Positions 52,763 through 60,471 of a DNA stretch of 64,000 bases are shown here, in pieces. Source of the DNA: Angustibacter sp049994355 (GTDB taxonomy: Bacteria > Actinomycetota > Actinomycetes > Actinomycetales > Angustibacteraceae). A model generated the notes under the pieces. It was given only the letters and a program-made list of their open reading frames with translations. It did no database searches and had not been told where the DNA came from. Position 1 is the stretch's first letter. The number at the start of each line of letters is the position of its first letter. The translations under genes were made by a program, and so were the position numbers. Location: contig NZ_CP188257.1 in assembly GCF_049994355.1 (NCBI RefSeq), forward strand, positions 620,001 to 684,000, given 5' to 3'.

Positions 52763-52896
52763 GGTGGCCCCGGCGTGAGCTGGCTCAGGCGAGCGGCCGG
52801 CCGCGAAGCCGGCTCGCCGGCCGCGTAGAGGTCGCGCCGCAGGTCGCTCCGGCAGGTGAAGACGAGGATTGTGCCGAGTTCCGTGCTGCGGTTCAT
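52759..52896 (-). CDS. 45-aa leader ORF coupled to the GGDEF-EAL gene
   Basis: A small ORF not recoverable at usual length cut-offs. ATG 52896 has GGAGGG 5 nt upstream, it runs 45 codons (MNRSTELGTILVFTCRSD at the start, Pro-rich at the end), and its TGA overlaps the GGDEF-EAL ATG as ATGA. The ribosome site and coupling argue that it is translated; the GGDEF-EAL gene has no good site of its own. It could be a regulatory leader or a small protein. No family recognised. Confidence 0.6.
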   Translation of the reverse strand: MNRSTELGTILVFTCRSDLRRDLYAAGEPASRPAARLSQLTPGPP

Positions 52897-53026
52897 GTCG
52901 GCCCTCCGGTCCGTTCGCACGTTAAAGTCCGTGTACGGCGCGCTTGGTCGTAACGAGCCGTGGCGCCCGAGGGTTCAGGGCTGCGCCGTCGCCTGCCCAC
53001 ACTGTGCAAGCACGTTGGGCACGAGG

Positions 53027-53410
53027 TCAGACGCGGAGTCGGAGTCCTGTCATGGTGCCGTCCTCGATCGCCTCGGACTGCGTCGAGTCCTTGGGGTCGA
53101 CGTAGTGGGTCCGGCAGGTTCCGCTGAAGCCGTCGAGGTCCACCGTGAGTACGAACGTGACGTCCCGGCGGCCGAGCAGCAGGTGAGTCTTGCGATCGGC
53201 GAGGAACTCGGCGAACCGGCCGCGCACGACGCTCCCATCGGCTCGCCAGACACCGACGCCTGCGCTGTCGCTGCTGTCGGCATGACCGGCGTCCGGGTTG
53301 GACTGAAGCATCGTGCCGTCGGCGTGGAACAACATCCCGTGGTACGCGAACGGCGCGCCGGTGGCCTCGACGACCCAAGCGCCGACGATCGGATGCGGCA
53401 GTGCGCTCAC
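53027..53410 (-). CDS. hypothetical protein coupled to the aminotransferase
   Basis: A 127-residue soluble protein. PIVGAWVVEATGAPFAYHGMLFHADGTML and repeated short beta strands (YVDPKDSTQSEAI, GTMTGLRLRV) resemble lipocalin-like or nuclear-transport-like small barrels seen in actinobacteria, without a confident family. The GTG overlaps the aminotransferase stop as GTGA, so it is translated with it. Function unknown; it may bind a product or cofactor. Confidence 0.65.
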   Translation of the reverse strand: MSALPHPIVGAWVVEATGAPFAYHGMLFHADGTMLQSNPDAGHADSSDSAGVGVWRADGSVVRGRFAEFLADRKTHLLLGRRDVTFVLTVDLDGFSGTCRTHYVDPKDSTQSEAIEDGTMTGLRLRV

Positions 53411-54594
53411 TGCTCGAGGCCCAGGACGCTGGCCAACCTGCCGACAGCGCCCGCGATGTCGGCGGCTGGTGGAGCCGCGAAGCTCAGTCGCAGTGCGGAC
53501 CGGCCGTGGCCGGGTTCGGCGTAGCAGCTTGCGCCGGGCAGGTATGCCACTCCCACGTCCAGTGCCGCCGGGAGGGCCCGCTCGGCGTCGAAGCCGTCCG
53601 GGCCCTGCAGCCACAGGAACAGCCCGCCGTCCGGCACGTCGAAGGCGAACCGGTGGTCGAGCTCGGCGCGCAGCGCCGAGACCAACAGGTCCCGCTTGCG
53701 GGAGTAGCTCGTGCGCAGTGCCTCCAACTGGGCGGGTGCGGCCGGGTCCGTCAGTGCCTCCGTCGCAATCGCCTGGGTCAGAGACGAGGTCTGCATGTCG
53801 ATTCCCTGCTTCAGCGCCAGCATGGCGGGCATCAGGGCGGGCGGCGGCACCACGATGCCGATCCGCAGGGCCGGGGCGACGGTCTTGGACAGCGAGGTCA
53901 GGTAGATCACGTGCTCCGGAGCGTAGGCGGCCAGGGCCGCCAGCGCCGAGCCGCTGTAGCGCAGGTCGTAGTAGACGTCGTCCTCGACCGCGAGGGCACC
54001 GTGGTCGCGCAGGACGCTGGCGACGGCCTGGCGACGCTGCGCCGAAGCGGTTCTGCCCGTGGGGTTCTGGAACGTCGGCATCAGGTACACCAGCTTGGGC
54101 CGGTGCTCGGTCAGCGCGTGGTCCAGTGCGCCCGGGATGATGCCGTGCTGATCGCTGGGCACGCCCACGACGTGGGCGCCGAAGCTGCGGAACACCTTGA
54201 CGGCCGGCGGGTAGCTGGGCCGCTCGACCAGCACGACGTCTGCCTCGTCGAGCAGTGCCTGGCACGCGGTGGCGAGACCGCCCGAACCGCCTGTGGAGAT
54301 GTGCACCGCATCAGCCGTGACCGACAGTCCGCGCGCGGCGAGCAGGGGCAGGCACGCCTCGCGCAACGGGGCGAAACCCTCGGTCGGCCCGTACTGCAGA
54401 ATTCGGGGGCCCCAGCGGTCCAGGGCCCGCTGGGCGGCCGCGGCCACCTTTGGGACCGGGAGCAGGGCAAGGTCGGGCGCGCCGGCCGCAAACGAGACGA
54501 CGTCCGGCCGGCGGGCCACCGTGGCGAACAGCTCGTCGATGGGTCCGACGGACGTCGACAGAGCTCGCCGCGCCAGGTACTGCGTGTGGTCCAT
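53407..54594 (-). CDS. PLP-dependent aminotransferase (class I/II, MocR-like domain)
   Basis: A 395-residue fold-type I aminotransferase. Key features are QYGPTEGFAPLREA, STGGSGGLATACQAL, the Asn in FQNPTGRT, EDDVYYDLRYSG, and the Schiff-base Lys in TSLSKTVAPALRIG. No GntR HTH is attached, so it is the stand-alone LysN/2-aminoadipate-aminotransferase-like type. The substrate is probably an aromatic or branched amino acid. ATG 54594 is used; the longer frame is not conserved-looking. Divergent from the ECF sigma gene across 319 bp. Confidence 0.9.
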   Translation of the reverse strand: MDHTQYLARRALSTSVGPIDELFATVARRPDVVSFAAGAPDLALLPVPKVAAAAQRALDRWGPRILQYGPTEGFAPLREACLPLLAARGLSVTADAVHISTGGSGGLATACQALLDEADVVLVERPSYPPAVKVFRSFGAHVVGVPSDQHGIIPGALDHALTEHRPKLVYLMPTFQNPTGRTASAQRRQAVASVLRDHGALAVEDDVYYDLRYSGSALAALAAYAPEHVIYLTSLSKTVAPALRIGIVVPPPALMPAMLALKQGIDMQTSSLTQAIATEALTDPAAPAQLEALRTSYSRKRDLLVSALRAELDHRFAFDVPDGGLFLWLQGPDGFDAERALPAALDVGVAYLPGASCYAEPGHGRSALRLSFAAPPAADIAGAVGRLASVLGLEQ

Positions 54595-54807
54595 GCCGGG
54601 ATCGTGGGTCCGACCGGTGCCGGACGACAAGCGCGGCGGAACGCCAGTGAACCTGTTGGCCGCCGGACTCGTTCGGTACGTGAGGCCGGTGTTTGGGCAG
54701 GGCTGACTTCCACTCCGACCAGCTGCTGCGGCGAGGCTCGACGCCCGCCTGAAGCCTGACGCGAGCACGACCAGTGATGCCGTACGCCCCTGTGCAATGT
54801 GGAACAG

Positions 54808-54831
54808 GTGACCGGTCTAGAGACCAGTCAC
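54808..54831. promoter_or_regulatory. 24-bp dyad in the divergent aminotransferase-sigma region
   Basis: GTGACCGGTCTA and GAGACCAGTCAC form a 24-bp inverted repeat with 10 of 12 matched pairs, 83 bp before the ECF sigma ATG. The 54595-54913 gap (319 bp) shows no gene; this dyad is its only clear signal. It may be a GntR- or TetR-type operator. Confidence 0.45.
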
Positions 54832-54913
54832 GTGACAGATGCATGCACAGCGGACGCCGAGCACTCTGAGCGAGTCGGGAGTTTCGGGCAGCCGACGCGT
54901 GAGGAGCACATCG

Positions 54914-55594
54914 ATGACCACGGACCAGCGGTCGCCGGAGAGCGACGACAACGGCGCCGATATCATCGCCAGGCTGTTCGCCGAGCACGGTGGGGCGGTC
55001 CTGGGATATGCCACCCGCCTGACCGGCGATCGCTACCTGGCCGAGGACGTCGTCCAGGAGGCGATGATCCGAGCCTGGCGGCATCGCGACAACGTCCAGC
55101 CCCAGCCCGCCGTTCAGCGGGCGTGGCTGCTGACCGTGGTCCGGCGCATCGTGATCGACCAGGCACGCGCCCGCGCGGCCCGGCCGGCCTTGGTGAGCTC
55201 CCCGGTCACGGACGACCGTGTCGAGCACAACGCTGCGCGCTTCCGTGGCCGACGCGGTGACGAGGGCCCGGACTTCGTCTCGCAGATCGCCGATGCGCAG
55301 TTCCTGGACTCCTTGCTCAGCCGGCTGTCACCTGCGCATCGGGAGGTGATCGTCGAGGTGTACTACCGCGGCCGTACGGTGACCGAGGTCGCGGACGAGC
55401 TGGGCATTGCCGTGGGCACGGCGAAGTCACGCTGCTTCTATGCCCTGCGGGCTGTGCGCGACATGATCCAGGGTCAGGGATGCGAGGTGGATCTGCGACC
55501 AGAGCTGGTGCAGACCCAACGAGTGCTGACCCCCGAGACAGCGCCGCGCACCCGGGTGGCGGCCGTCGGGACGCCCCAGCCGGCGGAGTGCTGA
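54914..55594 (+). CDS. ECF RNA-polymerase sigma factor
   Basis: A 226-residue ECF sigma. Region 2 has GYATRLTGDRYLAEDVVQEAMIRAW and region 4 has LSPAHREVIVEVYYRGRTVTEVADELGIAVGTAKSR region with the usual HTH, plus a C-terminal extension of about 35 residues. GAGGAG 7 nt before the ATG. An anti-sigma gene follows 200 bp downstream. It is a close paralogue of the ECF at 57737. The signal it responds to is unknown. Confidence 0.92.
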   Translation: MTTDQRSPESDDNGADIIARLFAEHGGAVLGYATRLTGDRYLAEDVVQEAMIRAWRHRDNVQPQPAVQRAWLLTVVRRIVIDQARARAARPALVSSPVTDDRVEHNAARFRGRRGDEGPDFVSQIADAQFLDSLLSRLSPAHREVIVEVYYRGRTVTEVADELGIAVGTAKSRCFYALRAVRDMIQGQGCEVDLRPELVQTQRVLTPETAPRTRVAAVGTPQPAEC

Positions 55595-55793
55595 CGGCGC
55601 ACCATCCCCACAGATCCGCGTGCTCGGGGTTGCTGCGCCCGATGGTGGCCCCGGGCACGTGGTCGCCCACGCTGATCCGAATGAACTAAACCGCTCGCTG
55701 GTACGTTGCTGGACTCAGCGACGAGCGAGCGGCAGGCTTGTCTGCGATTCTGGCTGCTGTACCGTGCGGTGCGGATCGACAGGACGAGGTCGG

Positions 55794-56357
55794 ATGAACG
55801 AAGCCGGTGGCCGTGCCGAACACGAGGCACAGCTCGCAGACCTGGCTCTGTTCGTGCTCGGCGCCCTGGACCCGGTGCAGGAGCCGGCGACCCGGGCGCA
55901 CATCGCCGGCTGCGTGCTCTGCCGGGACGTCCAGCCGGGGCTCGAGCTCGCCATGCTGGCTCTGTCCACCGTGCCCCCCGAGCTCTTCGTCGACGGACCA
56001 GCGCCCAACGCGACGGACCTGGTGCGCAGGACGCTGGACCGGCTGCGGGAGCAGGACGTCGAGCTCTCCGGAGTCGCCACCAGTGCGAGCTCGGCCGCAC
56101 AGCTGGGCTACACGCTGAACGGGGCCGCAGGCTGGGTCCGCGTCGCGGTCGCGGGCACTGACCTGCCGCCTGGCATCTACCGGCTGTTCGTGGTGTCCCG
56201 CAACGGTTCTCGTGAGCCGGCGATGAGCTGGGTGGTGGACGCTGCTCAGCGTCCGGCACCCACAATCACCGGCTCTGCGGCGGTGGCGCTGGCCGACGTG
56301 GTTGCCCTGGAGCTCCAGGACGGGGCGGGTCGGGTCGTCGTCCGCGCCGACCTCTGA
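55794..56357 (+). CDS. soluble anti-sigma factor (ZAS domain + RskA-like)
   Basis: A 187-residue protein. The N-terminal zinc-anti-sigma pattern is EHEAQLADLALFVLGALDP followed by HIAGCVLCRD (His-x3-Cys-x2-Cys), the ligands that hold an ECF sigma. The C-terminal half (YTLNGAAGWVRVAVAG, IYRLFVVSRNGSREP) looks like the RskA extracytoplasmic sandwich, yet there is no transmembrane helix between, so the protein should be cytosolic. It follows the ECF gene and probably inhibits it. Confidence 0.8.
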   Translation: MNEAGGRAEHEAQLADLALFVLGALDPVQEPATRAHIAGCVLCRDVQPGLELAMLALSTVPPELFVDGPAPNATDLVRRTLDRLREQDVELSGVATSASSAAQLGYTLNGAAGWVRVAVAGTDLPPGIYRLFVVSRNGSREPAMSWVVDAAQRPAPTITGSAAVALADVVALELQDGAGRVVVRADL

Positions 56358-56428
56358 CTGTTCTCCACGCGAGGCGATGAACCGGTCGCTCCCTCGAGCC
56401 GTTGCACAGGCGAGGAGTGGTGAGCGTG

Positions 56429-56968
56429 ATGGACCTGGACGTCGGCAGAGGGCGGTGGGCGGTGCGTCGGGACCTTGCTGGCCCGGTTGGCGAGCTGTTC
56501 GTGCGGACCCGGTTGACGGTCAGTGCCGCGATCCTGACGAGCGCGGGCGTGGAGTTCCCGTACCGGATCCACGGCGGTGACGAACTCTGGTCGTTCTCCG
56601 ACGTGACCCGGCGGGCCGCGGTCTGCGACACGGCTGCTGGCGACGTCCTGATGGCTTGGGACGACAAGGCGGCGGCCGCGGTGCTGGCCGGGCTCACCGC
56701 GGACGAGCGCCACGCTCTCATCGGACGTCTTGTCACGGTGCGGCGCAACGGTTTCGCCATCCACGCGAGCTCCTCCCCGGCAGCCGTCTGCGTCGCGGTG
56801 CGGCTGTCGGCCGGGGACGGTGAAGCGGCCGCGCTGACGGTGCGCGGACGCCGCGGGCGGGTGGATGTCCCGTTCCTGGTCGGTCAGCTTCAGCTGGTCG
56901 CCGAGAGGTTCCGGTGCACTCGCTCAAGCGTTCACCGGATGCCAGACCGACTCTCGCACGGAAGGTGA
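56429..56968 (+). CDS. HTH-less IclR effector-domain protein
   Basis: A 179-residue protein that aligns with residues about 95-250 of the IclR regulator at 47221: GELFVRTRLTVSAAILTSAG, EFPYRIHGGDELWSFSD, CDTAAGDVLMAWDDKA. The DNA-binding half is absent and there is no room for it upstream. It could be a ligand-binding partner or decoy for the IclR protein, or an evolutionary remnant. Start at ATG with GAGGAG about 11 nt upstream (GTG 56426 also possible). A 20-bp direct-repeat copy lies in its 3' end. Confidence 0.75.
   Translation: MDLDVGRGRWAVRRDLAGPVGELFVRTRLTVSAAILTSAGVEFPYRIHGGDELWSFSDVTRRAAVCDTAAGDVLMAWDDKAAAAVLAGLTADERHALIGRLVTVRRNGFAIHASSSPAAVCVAVRLSAGDGEAAALTVRGRRGRVDVPFLVGQLQLVAERFRCTRSSVHRMPDRLSHGR
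56917..56936. repeat. 20-bp direct repeat, copy 1
   Basis: CACTCGCTCAAGCGTTCACC lies in the last codons of the HTH-less IclR gene. A 19/20 match (G for A at position 11) recurs 813 bp away at 57730-57749, so the pair brackets the AveC-like gene. Confidence 0.85.
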
Positions 56969-56974
56969 GGAACC

Positions 56975-57829
56975 ATGGCGGGTGGAACAGATACTCCACC
57001 GGTGTTGATGTCGAGTCTCGATACCGGTGTCGTGCTCGGCGTCTTCTCCGCACTCGCCGTCGCTGCATTCGTGTGGGCGATTCGTGACTCGATTCGGAGG
57101 CGTGACGTCTTGCCTGTCGCCGCATGCGTCGGCGCGCTCATCTGTTCCTTGAACGAACCGATCTACGACTTCCTTGGGAAGCTCGTCTACGCGCGGGACA
57201 ACCCAGTCGCGTTCACGGCCTTTGATCGGAGCATCCCGTGGTTTCTGGTCTTCAGTTATGTGCCATGGGTCGGGTTGCTGCCGTACCTGATCGCTCGGGC
57301 CATTGGAGCAGGGATGAGTCGCGGGCGCCTCCACGCAGTAGCTGCGGGATCCTTCACCTCCGTGGTCGTCGTCGAATTCATCGGAACGAGCCTGCACACT
57401 TGGGGCTACTACGGCGTGGTCCCGCTGAAGTTTCTGCCGGTGGCTCCGCAGATGGCTGCCGCCCCTATCGTCACGGGTTTCTTGCTTTACACGTCCGATC
57501 AGCTCTTGCGGGGGTGGCATCGGATCTTCCTGGTCGTGATCCCGACCTTGGCGTTTCCGATGGTGTTCGCGTCGGTATCCTGGCCGCTCTACGTGGCAAA
57601 CCATTCCGACCTCGCCCCGGTCGCCAACTGGCTCGTCGCGATAGTGATGCTCTGCCTGACGGTGGCTGTCATTGGCGGGACGACGGCTCTGGCGGCGCGT
57701 TGGCGAGAGATGGCCAGTTACGTTCCCGTCACTCGCTCAGGCGTTCACCTGGTTGACCATCGCGGTGAGGTCGACACCCTCGTCCCGCACGGCCTGCCGC
57801 AGGGCACTGAGTGCGTAGAACGCCCGTGA
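56975..57829 (+). CDS. AveC-like integral membrane protein
   Basis: A 284-residue protein with about seven hydrophobic helices and motifs NEPIYDFLGKLVY, GTSLHTWGYYG and FASVSWPLYVANH. This resembles the actinobacterial spirocyclase-AveC family, where AveC helps close the spiroketal of avermectin; the match is moderate and most family members have no known substrate. The gene is visibly lower in GC than its neighbours and is flanked by 20-bp direct repeats. Its last ~30 codons are antisense to the convergent ECF gene and probably replaced its own end. Confidence 0.6.
   Translation: MAGGTDTPPVLMSSLDTGVVLGVFSALAVAAFVWAIRDSIRRRDVLPVAACVGALICSLNEPIYDFLGKLVYARDNPVAFTAFDRSIPWFLVFSYVPWVGLLPYLIARAIGAGMSRGRLHAVAAGSFTSVVVVEFIGTSLHTWGYYGVVPLKFLPVAPQMAAAPIVTGFLLYTSDQLLRGWHRIFLVVIPTLAFPMVFASVSWPLYVANHSDLAPVANWLVAIVMLCLTVAVIGGTTALAARWREMASYVPVTRSGVHLVDHRGEVDTLVPHGLPQGTECVERP
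57730..57749. repeat. 20-bp direct repeat, copy 2
   Basis: CACTCGCTCAGGCGTTCACC includes the stop of the minus-strand ECF gene at 57737 (TGA and the Val-Asn-Ala codons before it). It is the partner of the copy at 56917. Confidence 0.85.
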
Positions 57830-58345
57830 CTTGACGGTTCCGGGCGGGATGCCGAGTCGCTCGGCGGCCTGGTTGACCGTGAGGTCGCCGAAGTACAGCA
57901 GCACCAGCACCTCACGATGCACTGGGGACAGCCGAGCCAACAGGTCGACGACGGTGATGCGGTCGACGACGCCGTCGGCGGGGTCTTGCAAGGCCCGTGC
58001 CTCCTGGAACCGCCCCCTGGCCGCGACGGCGCCGATGACGTCGTCGGGCGGCGGCGTGGAGACGATCGGCGGCCGTGCCTTCCGGGCCCGGGCCTGGTCG
58101 ATCACGATGTTCCGGACCACGGTCAGCAGCCAGGCGCGTTGTCGGCGGTCGAGCTGCAGCAGGGTCTCGCGGTGGGTCCAGGCCCTGGCCAGCGCCTCCT
58201 GGACGACGTCCTCCGCCTGGCTGCGGTCGCCGGTGAGCCGCGTCGCGTAGCCGAGTATCGCTCGACCGTGCTCCGCGACGAGGGTTTCGATCAGCTCCCG
58301 AGCCAGCGGCTCTGGGTTCGTCTGGCATGTCGTGGGCCGACTCAT
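57737..58345 (-). CDS. ECF RNA-polymerase sigma factor (paralogue)
   Basis: A 202-residue ECF sigma closely related to the one at 54914 (ILGYATRLTGDRSQAEDVVQEALARAW; LARLSPVHREVLVLLYFGDLTVNQAAERLGIPPGTVKSR region). GGGGAG precedes the ATG. No anti-sigma gene is directly coupled to it; the one at 55794 lies beyond the AveC-like gene and may once have been closer. It is divergent from the glycan operon and could control it. Confidence 0.9.
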   Translation of the reverse strand: MSRPTTCQTNPEPLARELIETLVAEHGRAILGYATRLTGDRSQAEDVVQEALARAWTHRETLLQLDRRQRAWLLTVVRNIVIDQARARKARPPIVSTPPPDDVIGAVAARGRFQEARALQDPADGVVDRITVVDLLARLSPVHREVLVLLYFGDLTVNQAAERLGIPPGTVKSRAFYALSALRQAVRDEGVDLTAMVNQVNA

Positions 58346-58516
58346 GATGGGCTCCCCTGCGATCCCGGGATGCGGTCGATCTCGGAAACCTACGACGGCC
58401 CGATCCGCGATTTCTCCGCAACTTCTCCTCGCCGGCATGAACCGTCGTTGCCGACGCAACGTCTAGGCATGGTCCGCACCGGACAACCAGAGCGACTCTC
58501 GCAAAGGAGGACCACC

Positions 58517-59410
58517 ATGTCGCGCATCACCTCGATCGCACTGCCAGATACAGGTCTCATCACGCGAGCGGTGGCAAGCCCCGAGCTCGCCATCGTCATG
58601 CCCGCGCACAACGAGGGCGAATGTATCCGTCAGGTGGTCGCAGAGTGGCTTGCCGTCCTTGACGCGCTGGGTCTGACGCAGCGCTCGATGGGTCGGATCA
58701 TCGTCGTCAACGACAGCTCCACCGATGACACGTCGCAGACCCTGACCGAGCTGGAAGCAACCGACAGCCGAGTCAGCCATGTCGATCAAGCCTGCGGCGG
58801 ACACGGCGCAGCAGTCCTGCACGGATACCGGCTCGCCCTGCAGTCCGGCGCGCAGTTCGTCTTCCAGGTCGACTCCGACAACGAGTTCGACCCGGGCGAC
58901 TTCGCCTCGCTCTGGCCGCATCGGCACGGCTTCGGCTTCGTGTTCGGCCTTCGCGTGCACCGCAGCTCGCCCCGTCATCGGCGACTGATCTCGCTCTGCT
59001 TGCGCTTCCTGCTGCTCCTGATCTTCCAGGTGCGCACGCCGGACGCGAACGTGCCCTACCGGCTGATGGACCGCGGCCACCTGGCCTTCGCCCTGCAGCA
59101 CATCCCGACAGACGTGTTCATTCCCAATGTCTTCATGTCGATCGTCGCGCATCGTCAGCGGATCTCCGTGCACTACGTGCCGATCTCACATCGCCAACGA
59201 ACGACAGGAAAGGTCTCCATCCACAGCTGGCGTCTGCTGCGCGCGTGCGCCGACTGCCTGGCCCAGCTGGCCGCTTGGCGACTGCGGTTCCGCTCCGTGC
59301 CGCCACTGACCCTTTCTGTGCGTGTCCCGGACGACGGCGCGGTGACCGTCCCGCAGCTGGCCCCCGCGGCGTTGTCGATCCCGCAGCAGCGGGTGGACAG
59401 CGTGGCCTGA
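58517..59410 (+). CDS. glycosyltransferase family 2
   Basis: A 297-residue GT2 enzyme. The GT-A fold shows AIVMPAHNEGECIRQVV, IIVVNDSSTDDTSQTL and the metal-binding DxD in QVDSDNEFDPGDF. Dolichyl/polyprenyl-phosphate-type GT2 enzymes have this form; a short hydrophobic stretch (LCLRFLLLLIFQV) may touch the membrane. AAAGGAGG 6 nt before the ATG is strong. First gene of the five-gene glycan operon ending with glf. Confidence 0.9.
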   Translation: MSRITSIALPDTGLITRAVASPELAIVMPAHNEGECIRQVVAEWLAVLDALGLTQRSMGRIIVVNDSSTDDTSQTLTELEATDSRVSHVDQACGGHGAAVLHGYRLALQSGAQFVFQVDSDNEFDPGDFASLWPHRHGFGFVFGLRVHRSSPRHRRLISLCLRFLLLLIFQVRTPDANVPYRLMDRGHLAFALQHIPTDVFIPNVFMSIVAHRQRISVHYVPISHRQRTTGKVSIHSWRLLRACADCLAQLAAWRLRFRSVPPLTLSVRVPDDGAVTVPQLAPAALSIPQQRVDSVA

Positions 59411-59454
59411 TCGGCATGGACCGGGGCGTCGAGGACCCGCGTGAGGGGGAGTGG

Positions 59455-60471
59455 ATGTCCATCCGCGATCGAGCACCCGCGGCAGGGCGGATGGCAGCAT
59501 TCGCGCTCGTTCTCGCGCTGCTGATCTGGACGACGCTGCGGATCGGCGTGGCCATCCACGAGAGCTCGCACCTGCTGGTCAGCGGGCTGTTCGGTGCGTC
59601 GTTGAAGGGCATCAAGGTGCCGGCCTTCGGCGACGGCTACGGGAACTTCTCGTTCGCCCCGGCCGTCGGCAGGCTGCCCAGGTTCCTGTCCTTGGCCGTC
59701 GGTCCGGTCTCTCAGGTCGTCGGCGGTCTGACCGCGCTGGCCCTGAGTCGCCGAGTCGTCAGGCGGCGTTGGCTGGAGCTGTTCCTCGTCGTGTACGGCG
59801 CGGCCAACCTGTTGTTCGGACTTCAGTACGCGGCGTCCGGGCTCTACTCCGCTTATGGAGACCCGGGTTTCGCACTCATCGTCCTGCTGCCGCCCTGTGA
59901 GCCCAACGCCCTGAATCTGCTCACCTGGACCCTGGTGGTGGTGATCGAGTCTGCGATCCTCGTCTCGTCCTACGTCTTGGCGCGCAGGTACTTGGCAGTC
60001 CAGGACCGGTGGTTCCCGGTCGCCACCGTCGGCGCCCGGTTGCGGGTGGCCACGCTGACCGCGGTGCCCGCCGTGGTGACCTTCGTGGCCGTCTTCGTTC
60101 TCGCCAGTCTCGGCACCCCGAACTTCTTCTTCGGCAGCGATCCCCGATGGAACGTGCCCGCCCGGGACTACCGGATCGCGGCCTTGATGTCGGCCGATGG
60201 GGCCACCGGGTCGACCCCGGCCGCAGCCTGCCAGCGGGCGGTCGACAGCTACGTCAACCAGCTGATCGGCGATCGGGAACAGATTCACTCTTCGACCGTC
60301 GAGCAGCTCCAGGCGCAGGGCGTGCGCCCGCCGCCGACCGGGCGCGTCCCGCTGCTCGCGGTGAGCGCTGGTCTGGTGACGGTGGGCGCAGGCGCAGCCC
60401 TGCTCCGGACCAGACGCCGCAGGACCCGTGACGACGAACGCGACCTGAGGGTGGGTGTCCGCCATGACTGA
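59455..60471 (+). CDS. M50-like membrane metalloprotease
   Basis: A 338-residue membrane protein with zinc motif HESSH (35-39) in the second helix segment and about six further hydrophobic stretches. The HExxH position fits M50-type site-2 proteases; a second metal ligand (an NxxPxxxLDG-like motif) is not obvious, so the activity is uncertain. Its start has GAGGGGGAG upstream. It sits inside a glycan-synthesis operon and overlaps the next gene by 8 bp. Confidence 0.7.
   Translation: MSIRDRAPAAGRMAAFALVLALLIWTTLRIGVAIHESSHLLVSGLFGASLKGIKVPAFGDGYGNFSFAPAVGRLPRFLSLAVGPVSQVVGGLTALALSRRVVRRRWLELFLVVYGAANLLFGLQYAASGLYSAYGDPGFALIVLLPPCEPNALNLLTWTLVVVIESAILVSSYVLARRYLAVQDRWFPVATVGARLRVATLTAVPAVVTFVAVFVLASLGTPNFFFGSDPRWNVPARDYRIAALMSADGATGSTPAAACQRAVDSYVNQLIGDREQIHSSTVEQLQAQGVRPPPTGRVPLLAVSAGLVTVGAGAALLRTRRRRTRDDERDLRVGVRHD

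Noticed and set aside
49700..52828. A 1042-codon open frame on the plus strand
   Set aside because: It lies opposite the LAL regulator and GGDEF-EAL genes and has no recognisable domain or ribosome site.
53027..54265. A 412-codon protein upstream of the hypothetical gene at 53027
   Set aside because: Its first ~285 codons are a frame-shadow of the aminotransferase; only the last 127 codons from GTG 53410 look real.
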